This document shows, piece after piece, positions 1 to 5,917 of a stretch of 5,917 bases of DNA. Position 1 is the stretch's first letter. Each line of letters starts with the position of its first letter. This DNA is from an uncultured Leucothrix sp. (GTDB lineage: Bacteria > Pseudomonadota > Gammaproteobacteria > Thiotrichales > Thiotrichaceae), in NCBI GenBank assembly GCA_938004025.1, contig CALKXC010000142.1, positions 1 through 5,917 on the forward strand, written 5' to 3'. Made by a program: the position numbers and the translations under genes. Below the pieces are notes generated by a model. It had not been told where the DNA came from. It saw only the letters and a program-made list of their open reading frames with translations, and searched no databases.

Positions 1-554
1 TCACCTCGCGTGGTGCACAGTTTGGCGTAGTCGTGTTAGCAGCCAATGCCATATTGATTAATCTATTACAAATGCTGGCTTATGGTTTAGATGGATTTGC
101 ACAGTCAGCTGAAGCGCTAACCGGCGGTGCTTATGGTGCAAAAAACCGCAAAGCCTTTGAACAATCCGTGAAAATAAGCACGATTTGGGCCGGCGCAACG
201 GCCGTGTTTATTGCCATTCTCTATATGATCTTTGGTGAAGCCATAATTGACTACATGACGGTTAATGAAGCCGTCATTGAGACAGCCATCCAATACTTGC
301 CATGGATCATTGCCGCCCCGATTATCTCTGTGTGGAGCTATCAATTCGACGGCATATTTACAGGCGCAATGGATACTCGAACCATGAGAAACACCGTTTT
401 GTTCTCAGCAATTGTTTATGTGATTCTGGTGCTAGTGTTGACGCCAACAATGGGAAATCATGGTTTATGGCTAAGCATGATGGCGTTTCTAGGGCTTAGA
501 GGTTTAACGCTAGGGTTGGCCTATCCTAAGTTGTTAAAATCACAGAGCTGGTGA
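1..554 (+). CDS. MATE family efflux transporter, DinF-like, C-terminal part (5' end outside the window)
   Basis: An inner-membrane multidrug/toxin exporter of the MATE family, which uses a Na+ or H+ gradient to expel cationic or other small compounds. The frame is open from position 3 to the TGA at 552-554 (183 visible residues), without a start of its own. The GTG at 33 is an internal valine codon, because the preceding residues (TSRGAQFGVV) already fit the family. The stretch SRGAQFG...VLAANAILINLL followed by YGLDGFAQSAEALTGGAYGA (about residues 2-48) resembles the start of the second six-helix lobe in DinF-type MATE proteins. Hydrophobic segments follow at about residues 63-80, 98-112, 131-147 and 154-173. 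DinF-like proteins are usually about 440-460 residues, so more than half is missing. The stop lies 18 bases before the flavoprotein gene, suggesting co-transcription. The family call is firm; the DinF subgroup is likely; the substrate is unknown. Confidence 0.88.
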   Translation, partial: TSRGAQFGVVVLAANAILINLLQMLAYGLDGFAQSAEALTGGAYGAKNRKAFEQSVKISTIWAGATAVFIAILYMIFGEAIIDYMTVNEAVIETAIQYLPWIIAAPIISVWSYQFDGIFTGAMDTRTMRNTVLFSAIVYVILVLVLTPTMGNHGLWLSMMAFLGLRGLTLGLAYPKLLKSQSW

Positions 555-561
555 GGGAATA

Positions 562-567
562 AGAAGG
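562..567 (+). promoter_or_regulatory. Shine-Dalgarno sequence that decides the flavoprotein start
   Basis: AGAAGG lies five bases before the ATG at 573 but only two bases before the in-frame GTG at 570. The usual spacing of 5-9 bases therefore favours the ATG. A second purine run (GAGGGA, 553-558) is about 11 bases from the GTG and is a weaker alternative. Confidence 0.55.
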
Positions 568-572
568 TAGTG

Positions 573-1826
573 ATGGGTAAGCAGCAAACATCAGCAAAGC
601 AATGCGTCATCATAGGCGGTGGCCCAGCAGGACTAATGGCCGCAGAACAGCTCACTCAAGCGGGTCATAAAGTCGACCTATATGATGCCATGCCGACAGT
701 GGGTCGGAAGTTCTTGTTAGCTGGTTTGGGCGGCCTGAATATCACGCATTCAGAACCTTATGAGGCATTCTGCCAACGCTACTCTCATGGTCAATCTACG
801 CTAAAACCCATACTTGATGACTTTACTCCCACTCATTTACGTCAATGGTGTGATGAGCTTGGGGTTAAAACGTTTATCGGTACTTCCGGTCGTGTATTTC
901 CTGAAGCAATGAAGGCAGCGCCGCTGCTGCGTACTTGGTTAATTCGATTACGTGAGAATGGTTTAACGATTTACCCAAAGCATCGTTGGTTGGGGTGGGA
1001 TGATGCTGGACAGATAAAACTACAGTCTCCCGAGGGCGAGCTAACGCGCTCTTATGATGTACTGATTCTAGCTTTAGGTGGCGGGAGTTGGAAAAAGCTC
1101 GGCAGCGATGGTCAGTGGATGCCTATATTGGAAGAGCAGGGCGTGGCGACTTCACCGCTACTGCCCAGCAACTGTGGGTTTTTATCAAATTGGAGTGAGC
1201 ACCTCAAAACCAATTTTGCAGGATCTCCTTTAAAATCAGTCGCTATTCGTTTCACTGATATTGAGGGTGAAGCAGAAAAGCGCATGGGTGAATTCATCAT
1301 CACTGAACGAGGGGTTGAAGGGAGTTTGATTTATGCTTTTTCCGCTCGACTGAGAGAAAGGATATTACAGAAAGGCGCGGCTACTTTTTATCTTGATATC
1401 TGCCCAAATCACACGACTGAACAACTCACCAAAATTTTAAGGGCAAAACCTAAAAACAAAACACTCAGTACCTACCTTAAAAGCCGACTCAAGCTAGATG
1501 CTGCGAAACGCGCATTGTTATTTGAAGTCTTAGCCAAGCCAGATTGGAATGATATCAACTTGCTCAGTAAGACCCTGAAAAACATCCCGATTGAAGTCAT
1601 TGCAACAACACCCATTAACGAGGCCATTAGCACTTCAGGTGGGGTTTGTGATGCATCGTTAAATGAGCAACTCATGCTGAAAGAAAAAGCAGCTGTGTTC
1701 TGTGCCGGTGAAATGTTGGATTGGGATGCACCAACCGGAGGCTATTTGCTAACAGCCTGTATGGCGTTAGGCAAGCGTGCAGGTTTAGGTGCTGCAAGTT
1801 ACTTGGCGAGTATTTCTCCACAATAA
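573..1826 (+). CDS. FAD-dependent flavoprotein of the HI0933/TIGR03862 type (putative NAD(P)/FAD oxidoreductase)
   Basis: A soluble FAD-binding protein of the HI0933/YhiN/BaiN-like superfamily. The physiological reaction of the TIGR03862 branch is not established to my knowledge. With the ATG at 573 it has 417 residues, close to the family's usual size of about 400. The N-terminal dinucleotide-binding fold shows GGGPAGL (G15, G17, G20) and the acidic end of strand 2 at D38 in VDLYDA. Next comes GRKFLLAGLGGLNITHSE (44-61), a form of the HI0933 signature in which AGxGGLNxTHSE is typical of TIGR03862. Further marks are LALGGGSWKKLGSDG (167-181), the STSGGV segment (353-358), and the C-terminal FAD-contacting stretch GEMLDWDAPTGGYL (379-392). 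No membrane segment or signal peptide is seen. An in-frame GTG at 570 would add one residue. It is probably read with the upstream exporter gene, 18 bases away. No damage or missing key motif was noticed. Confidence 0.92.
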   Translation: MGKQQTSAKQCVIIGGGPAGLMAAEQLTQAGHKVDLYDAMPTVGRKFLLAGLGGLNITHSEPYEAFCQRYSHGQSTLKPILDDFTPTHLRQWCDELGVKTFIGTSGRVFPEAMKAAPLLRTWLIRLRENGLTIYPKHRWLGWDDAGQIKLQSPEGELTRSYDVLILALGGGSWKKLGSDGQWMPILEEQGVATSPLLPSNCGFLSNWSEHLKTNFAGSPLKSVAIRFTDIEGEAEKRMGEFIITERGVEGSLIYAFSARLRERILQKGAATFYLDICPNHTTEQLTKILRAKPKNKTLSTYLKSRLKLDAAKRALLFEVLAKPDWNDINLLSKTLKNIPIEVIATTPINEAISTSGGVCDASLNEQLMLKEKAAVFCAGEMLDWDAPTGGYLLTACMALGKRAGLGAASYLASISPQ

Positions 1827-1852
1827 AAAACACTTTTTTAAAAGCTTTGTAC

Positions 1853-1858
1853 TATATT
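1853..1858 (+). promoter_or_regulatory. Possible -10 element upstream of the glycosyltransferase gene (weak)
   Basis: The 71-base gap between the flavoprotein stop and the glycosyltransferase start is AT-rich and contains TATATT, five of six matches to the sigma70 -10 consensus, 39 bases before the ATG. No good -35 hexamer lies 16-18 bases upstream; the region there reads ACACTT/CACTTT. In such AT-rich DNA a 5/6 match is easily found by chance. A promoter here would make the glycosyltransferase/epimerase pair a separate transcription unit, but this is a guess. Confidence 0.22.
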
Positions 1859-1897
1859 TATTGGTAGTAGCAATCCCCCATCATAAAAAGTGTAACT

Positions 1898-2737
1898 ATG
1901 CTAACAATAATAATTCCGGCCTATAACGAGGCCAGTGTCATCAGTGAGTGCCTAGACAGTTTACTGGCGCAAACCTATCAAGGCTCACTAGAAATCATCG
2001 TTGCCGCTAATGGTTGCAGCGATGAAACAGCAGCGCTAGCACGAACTTATGAAGATGGCTTTGAGAGTAAAGGCTATGCTTTACTAGCCCTTGAAATCAC
2101 TAGGGGCAATAAAAATAACGCCATCAATCATTCTGACTCAATAGCCCGCTTTGGCAACCGTCTTTATTTAGATGCGGATGTCGTTTGTGATGAGGACTTA
2201 ATTACTCAGATTGTTGACGAGCTAGCAACAACAAAGCCAATTTATGTAAGCGGCACGCTAAACATTCAGGAAGGGCCATCCTTCAGTAGCCGTTGTTATG
2301 GCACTATCTGGAAAGCCACCCCTTACATTCGAGACACCATCCCAGGTTGCGGTTGCTACGCCGTTAATGCAACCGGTCGAGCGCTGTGGAACCAGTTCCC
2401 AAAAATTCATTCAGATGACAAGTTTGTGCGCCTGCTCTTTAGCCGTAACCAGCGTAGGCAAGTTAAAGCTAAATACTATTGGCCGCTGCCGCAAGGATTT
2501 TTAACCTTGATAAAAATCCGAACCCGTTGGACGCGTGGTAACCGCCAGCTAGCCAGCTTGCACCCCGAGTTATCAATCAATGACAGTAAGCGTATTGAAT
2601 GGGACTCACGCTTCATTATGCACATTCTGACTAACCCCGTAGCAACTCTCATCTTTGCGACCATTTACGGCATATCAACGTTTCGTGCCTATCAGGGCGA
2701 GGCACATTTGCCGGTTATTTGGAGTCGTGCTCGGTGA
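1898..2737 (+). CDS. Glycosyltransferase family 2 (GT-A fold)
   Basis: Probably transfers a sugar from a nucleotide-sugar donor to a glycan, lipid or other acceptor at the cytoplasmic face of the membrane. The 279-residue protein begins with the GT2 opening TIIIPAYNEASVI (3-15), then IIVAANGCSDET (33-44), the nucleotide-binding start. GNKNNAIN (70-77) stands where many GT2 proteins have GKxxAxN. DADV (92-95) is the metal-binding DxD motif. PGCGCYAVNATGRALW (149-164) is the acceptor-side loop, SDDKFVR (172-178) carries the probable catalytic-base aspartate, and RTRWTRGNRQ (208-217) occupies the place of the QxxRW-like motif. Residues about 239-262 are hydrophobic and may be a membrane segment or anchor; no signal peptide is present. 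The ATG at 1898 is the only common start after an in-frame TAG at 1868-1870. No clear Shine-Dalgarno sequence precedes it, so translation may be weak. The epimerase gene follows 74 bases downstream. Family is secure; donor and acceptor are unknown. Confidence 0.9.
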   Translation: MLTIIIPAYNEASVISECLDSLLAQTYQGSLEIIVAANGCSDETAALARTYEDGFESKGYALLALEITRGNKNNAINHSDSIARFGNRLYLDADVVCDEDLITQIVDELATTKPIYVSGTLNIQEGPSFSSRCYGTIWKATPYIRDTIPGCGCYAVNATGRALWNQFPKIHSDDKFVRLLFSRNQRRQVKAKYYWPLPQGFLTLIKIRTRWTRGNRQLASLHPELSINDSKRIEWDSRFIMHILTNPVATLIFATIYGISTFRAYQGEAHLPVIWSRAR

Positions 2738-2797
2738 GTCATCAAGCATCATCAACCATTCAATAATAACAATCGTTAATTCTATGAACCGTTTAAT

Positions 2798-2802
2798 AAG
2801 GA
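2798..2802 (+). promoter_or_regulatory. Ribosome binding site for the GTG-started epimerase gene
   Basis: AAGGA lies nine bases before the GTG at 2812 and supports this non-ATG start. The nearby ATG at 2784 is in another frame and reaches a stop at about 2858, so it is not the epimerase start. Confidence 0.7.
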
Positions 2803-2811
2803 CTTTAAACA

Positions 2812-3810
2812 GTGAGCGAACAAGCAAAAAAGCAGCGAATATTAGTCACAGGATCTAGTGGGTTAATTGGCAGCCAGTTAATCCCCGTTTTACAAACGAT
2901 GGGCTTTGAAACTGTCGGCATGGATATCCGAGCAAGCAATGATCTTGATTATGGTGATATCTGTCATGGGCCTGACTTAATGAAAAAAGTCGAAGGCTGT
3001 ATTGGCGTGATACACCTCGCAGCAATATCGAGGGTGGCGGTTGCGCATCGTAACCCTGAGCTATGCATGAAAACCAATTTTGAAGCGTCAAGAAACTTGG
3101 CGACCTTAGCCAAACATGCGGGTGCTAAATGGTTTGTCTACGCGAGTAGTAGAGAAGTATATGGTCATGTGAAATCTACGCCCGTAACCGAAAACGATGG
3201 ACTAAAACCAGTGAATGTTTATGGGGACGCAAAGCTTCGATCGGAACGTTATATTGAAGGTTTAGCGGACGAGAATTTCAACCCTTCCATATTAAGATTC
3301 TCAAATGTGTTTGGTGTATCCAATGATCATGAAACCCGAGTGATACCCGCCTTTATCAAAGCGGCATACCACGGTCATGATTTGAATGTTGAGGGAGGTG
3401 ATAATGCTTTCGACTTTACGTTTGTTGATGAAGTTGTCAGGGCGGTAGGCTTGTTGGTCGAACAATTACAGCAAGGTCAAAAGTTTAAACCGATGCACTT
3501 TACAACGGGCCATGAAACTAGCCTAAATGAGCTTGCGGCAGCAGTGATAAATTTGTTTCAAAGTCAGAGCTGCATCGTAGCTAAAACGCCAAGAGATTTT
3601 GACGTGTCGAAATTTTCAGGTGATGCAAGTCTTGCGTTTAAGCAGTTAGGCTGGCGACATGAAGCACAGCCCTTGGCATATTTCTTAAGAAAATATGCCG
3701 AACGATTAGGCTACCTAAGCACTGAAAACGCCACGGATAATGTGATTCAATTGCCACGACAAGAAAGAGAAATTTCTAACCCTGCTTTTGAAGTTAGGGC
3801 AAGCTACTAA
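2812..3810 (+). CDS. NAD-dependent epimerase/dehydratase (extended SDR family)
   Basis: A cytoplasmic Rossmann-fold enzyme of the GalE/dTDP-glucose dehydratase class, likely acting on a nucleotide-activated sugar with bound NAD+. In the 332 residues, the NAD-binding TGSSGLIG (G14, G17, G20) follows the first strand RILVT, and D38 in VGMDIR is the acidic residue that usually selects NAD over NADP. HLAAIS (68-73) is the typical HxAA segment. The catalytic set is S113 in SSREVYG, Y137 and K141 in VYGDAK. RFSNVFG (162-168) and the DFTFVDEVV segment (201-209) also fit the family. The last ~30 residues, after about position 300, are polar and lie beyond the conserved core. The start is GTG, supported by AAGGA at nine bases' distance and by the first Rossmann strand beginning at residue 9. 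Two tandem TAA stops end the gene (3808-3813), and its last 17 bases overlap the convergent peptidase gene. It may work with the glycosyltransferase upstream. Substrate and exact reaction (epimerase, dehydratase or reductase) cannot be told. Confidence 0.9.
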   Translation: MSEQAKKQRILVTGSSGLIGSQLIPVLQTMGFETVGMDIRASNDLDYGDICHGPDLMKKVEGCIGVIHLAAISRVAVAHRNPELCMKTNFEASRNLATLAKHAGAKWFVYASSREVYGHVKSTPVTENDGLKPVNVYGDAKLRSERYIEGLADENFNPSILRFSNVFGVSNDHETRVIPAFIKAAYHGHDLNVEGGDNAFDFTFVDEVVRAVGLLVEQLQQGQKFKPMHFTTGHETSLNELAAAVINLFQSQSCIVAKTPRDFDVSKFSGDASLAFKQLGWRHEAQPLAYFLRKYAERLGYLSTENATDNVIQLPRQEREISNPAFEVRASY

Positions 3811-5917
3811 TAACCGCAGTTGTACTCTGAGCCCCCAGTAACAGCTTAATCAGCTCGCTTAAACTTTCTGGGGTTATATTTTGGTATTGCTTATCGACAT
3901 CTAGGATATGAGGCGCACCCTCTGTCACATAGATATCATTCAGTGCTAACCACTTGGCTTGTTCCCCTGAGGCGTTAAATCGCTGACGCCTCTCATCCTT
4001 AATGGCTTTAATCACGTTATCAATCTTGCTTTGAGAAATTGGGCGTTTGGCCATATCAGATAGTTCTTGCTGTACGGCTTTGATAACTTCCTGACGTTTA
4101 TCTACATCAGACGCAAGATCAACCGCGAGCTCTAAATTAATAGAGTCATAAGCCTCACCACGGGGGGAAGCTTGAAGGCTATAAACCAATCCAAGCTCTT
4201 CACGAATTTTAGTATTGAGCGACTCATTGATGATGCGCGAAAGCACCTGAAAGCCATCAAAAGAATAGGGTTTGACTAACGATTTTGGAAAGCGCTGCAA
4301 AATAGACACTCCCGCATTGCGTTGGCCGTTGCCACTAAATTTAATATTGATAGCTTGAGTGGGTGCAGGGTAGTGACGAGTCTCTGTTTCAGGGTGATTT
4401 TTAGGCAGGTTGGCAATAGTCGCTAAAACGGCAGATTTTGCGTCAGCGGCGCTAATATCGCCAACAATCGCCAGCTTGTAGGGCTGTGCATTTGCAAAGT
4501 AACGGTTGTAAATGGACTGCATCTGATCTTTAGTAACGGCCTCGAGCTCTTCGAGTGTCATGGTTCTTAGCGCAGGGTCTGATAAAAACAGCTCACGCTC
4601 AACTTGCTGGTGACCTTTAAAGGATGCTTGCTGTTTTAGTTGATTAAGTAACGTCTTGTTTTGTTGCAGAATGTGAGCCCTAGCATCCTCACTGACCCTT
4701 GCTTCCGTCAATGCGACGTAAAGCAAACTCATCAAAGTTGTTAAGTCACTAACGGGTGAGTAGCCATAAAATCCGCGCTGTGAAAATCCCATCTTGGGGT
4801 AGAGCATCATTCCTTTTGATGTAATCCATTGGTTGAGGGTTTGCGCATCCATCTGGCGTAATCCGCTCATTTGCATAACTGGCAAGGCTATTCTGGCTTG
4901 AAAAATTTCTGGCTCACTGAATAAATTCAAACCATCTTTTGCCGACAATTCAAAATAAACTTTTCCAGGTTCTGAATCATTGTGTTTGTAATAAACGGTA
5001 ATCCCATTAGTTAGCTGCCATTCGTCGGCACCGGATTGATGCTTGGTTTCCGCCTTTATAACGCCCTTAAATTCAGGATTGATTATCCACAGATCATTAT
5101 CAGCTAAGGCTTCAGGAGCCGCTTGAACCTTCTTAGGGGTGCTCAGTATCTGCTTGAGCTGGGACATATCTGGCGGCGATAACTTATCACTGTGGCTAAC
5201 AATAATATGTGGCTCACTTGAAAGTACCGAATTTAAAGCTACATTAATTTGCTCTTCAGTCACTTGAGGCAGCTCGACTTTTAGCCTTTGATACCAGCTG
5301 GGTTGATCAATAATAGCTCGTCCGTATAGGGCATTGTCTACAGCCACTGACGCAAGATGGCTACTAGAGTCTTGTTGGGAACTTTCGTGATTTAAAATTG
5401 CATTTCTGACCGAATCAAGTTCCTGCTTAGTGATGCCATTTGATTTGATATGTGCCAACTCACTACTCAATAAATGCATTGCGTCTTGATAGTCATTCTT
5501 AGAGAGGATAGTAGACAGTCCGACATGTAAAATATTTGGGCTAGGGCGGCTCCAGTTTGTAAAGGCATTCGTTACTTTGCCTTGGGTCGCAATAATTCGC
5601 TTAGCCAAGCGCTGTTTTAAAATATCTAGGCCAATCTCCCACAACAACTGCTGCTCCCGCTCATTCAGGGTTTGGGGACGGTTTCCTTTAACAGCAAAAG
5701 CGAGTGATACCTCACTGCCCAGCATAACGGAGTCACTAAAACTCACGTGATCTGGCACAGCATCTAAATTGAGATCGCTAACCACAGGGGATTCTGCGAC
5801 AGGGTTTTCTTTCCAACCCTCAAACTGCTCTTTAATCAGCTTTTTGACCGATGCAGTGTCGATGTCTCCACTGACGATTAGGTGTGTATTGCTGGGTGTA
5901 TACCAGCGTTGGAAAAA
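3794..5917 (-). CDS. M16 family (pitrilysin/insulinase-like) zinc metallopeptidase, C-terminal 707 residues (5' end outside the window)
   Basis: A large two-half peptidase resembling PqqL/YhjJ-type M16 proteins, which are usually periplasmic and degrade peptides; location here is inferred because the signal region is absent. The frame stays open to the window edge, so the GTG at 5785-5783 is internal: the 44 codons before it encode FFQRWYTPSNTHLIVSGDID and following residues, a clear M16 segment normally about 200 residues into the protein. The zinc-binding HxxEH would lie before that and is not visible. Visible order: end of the first catalytic domain (1-20), second M16 domain (about 45-255), linker, third domain starting EWQLTNGITVYY (299-310) with no HxxEH in the corresponding region as is usual for this half, then NRYFANAQPYKLAIVGDIS (471-489) and the fourth domain with REELGLVYS (572-580), which holds the supporting Arg/Tyr pair. 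Full length is probably about 930 residues. The stop TAA is at 3796-3794, inside the end of the epimerase gene. Confidence 0.9.
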   Translation of the reverse strand, partial: FFQRWYTPSNTHLIVSGDIDTASVKKLIKEQFEGWKENPVAESPVVSDLNLDAVPDHVSFSDSVMLGSEVSLAFAVKGNRPQTLNEREQQLLWEIGLDILKQRLAKRIIATQGKVTNAFTNWSRPSPNILHVGLSTILSKNDYQDAMHLLSSELAHIKSNGITKQELDSVRNAILNHESSQQDSSSHLASVAVDNALYGRAIIDQPSWYQRLKVELPQVTEEQINVALNSVLSSEPHIIVSHSDKLSPPDMSQLKQILSTPKKVQAAPEALADNDLWIINPEFKGVIKAETKHQSGADEWQLTNGITVYYKHNDSEPGKVYFELSAKDGLNLFSEPEIFQARIALPVMQMSGLRQMDAQTLNQWITSKGMMLYPKMGFSQRGFYGYSPVSDLTTLMSLLYVALTEARVSEDARAHILQQNKTLLNQLKQQASFKGHQQVERELFLSDPALRTMTLEELEAVTKDQMQSIYNRYFANAQPYKLAIVGDISAADAKSAVLATIANLPKNHPETETRHYPAPTQAINIKFSGNGQRNAGVSILQRFPKSLVKPYSFDGFQVLSRIINESLNTKIREELGLVYSLQASPRGEAYDSINLELAVDLASDVDKRQEVIKAVQQELSDMAKRPISQSKIDNVIKAIKDERRQRFNASGEQAKWLALNDIYVTEGAPHILDVDKQYQNITPESLSELIKLLLGAQSTTAVISSLP

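Noticed and set aside
33..35. GTG as the start of a small membrane protein
   Set aside because: The preceding codons are open and match the MATE family (SRGAQFG), so this is the interior of a larger gene.
1112..1303. Minus-strand open frames inside the flavoprotein gene (also 1472-1675)
   Set aside because: They lie entirely opposite conserved flavoprotein coding sequence and show no family motif or start signals.
1825..1839. A6-CAC-T6 hairpin as an intrinsic terminator after the flavoprotein gene
   Set aside because: The stem has only A-T pairs and no GC core, too unstable for a standard intrinsic terminator, although followed by AT-rich DNA.
2766..2777. TAAC-AATC-GTTA inverted repeat between glycosyltransferase and epimerase genes as an operator
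   Set aside because: Four-base arms in AT-rich DNA are expected by chance and no regulator gene is nearby.
2655..2858. Small open frame bridging the glycosyltransferase and epimerase genes
   Set aside because: It overlaps both real genes in another frame, has no recognisable motif, and ends inside conserved Rossmann-fold codons of the epimerase.
3833..3881. CCCCAG...CTGGGG stem followed by TTATATTTT as a terminator for the epimerase gene
   Set aside because: The stem is only six pairs with a 29-base loop, the T tract is interrupted, and it lies within peptidase codons.
5783..5785. GTG as the start of a 663-residue peptidase
   Set aside because: The frame remains open to the window edge and the 44 upstream codons encode a conserved M16 segment ending in VSGDID, so the true start is outside the window.

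Overview
The window looks like ordinary chromosomal DNA from a Gram-negative gammaproteobacterium, with an estimated GC content in the mid-40s percent. The closest feel is a marine Alteromonadales-type organism. This rests on the protein types (DinF-like MATE exporter, TIGR03862-type flavoprotein, large two-half M16 peptidase) and on base composition. No database search was possible, so the taxonomy is inference. Five protein genes fill almost all of the sequence. I saw no RNA gene, insertion sequence, CRISPR array, phage gene or long repeat, and the longest gap between genes is about 75 bases.

Layout: positions 1-554 (+) hold the C-terminal part of a MATE-family exporter whose start lies outside the window. 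Eighteen bases later comes a complete HI0933/TIGR03862-type FAD flavoprotein (573-1826, +), probably co-transcribed with the exporter. After a 71-base AT-rich gap comes a family 2 glycosyltransferase (1898-2737, +). A 74-base gap follows, then an NAD-dependent epimerase/dehydratase with a GTG start and a good Shine-Dalgarno sequence (2812-3810, +). The rest of the window, on the minus strand, is the C-terminal 707 residues of an M16 (pitrilysin/insulinase-like) metallopeptidase. It runs off the right edge, so its zinc-binding N-terminal part is not visible. The epimerase and peptidase genes converge and overlap by 17 bases at their 3' ends.

The glycosyltransferase and epimerase could act together in making or modifying a surface glycan, since one transfers sugars and the other resembles nucleotide-sugar enzymes. 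Their acceptor and donor cannot be read from the sequence. The exporter, flavoprotein and peptidase have no obvious functional link to them. I found no convincing undescribed system. The points most worth checking are the glycosyltransferase/epimerase pair, the convergent overlap without a clear terminator, and the internal symmetry of the M16 protein.
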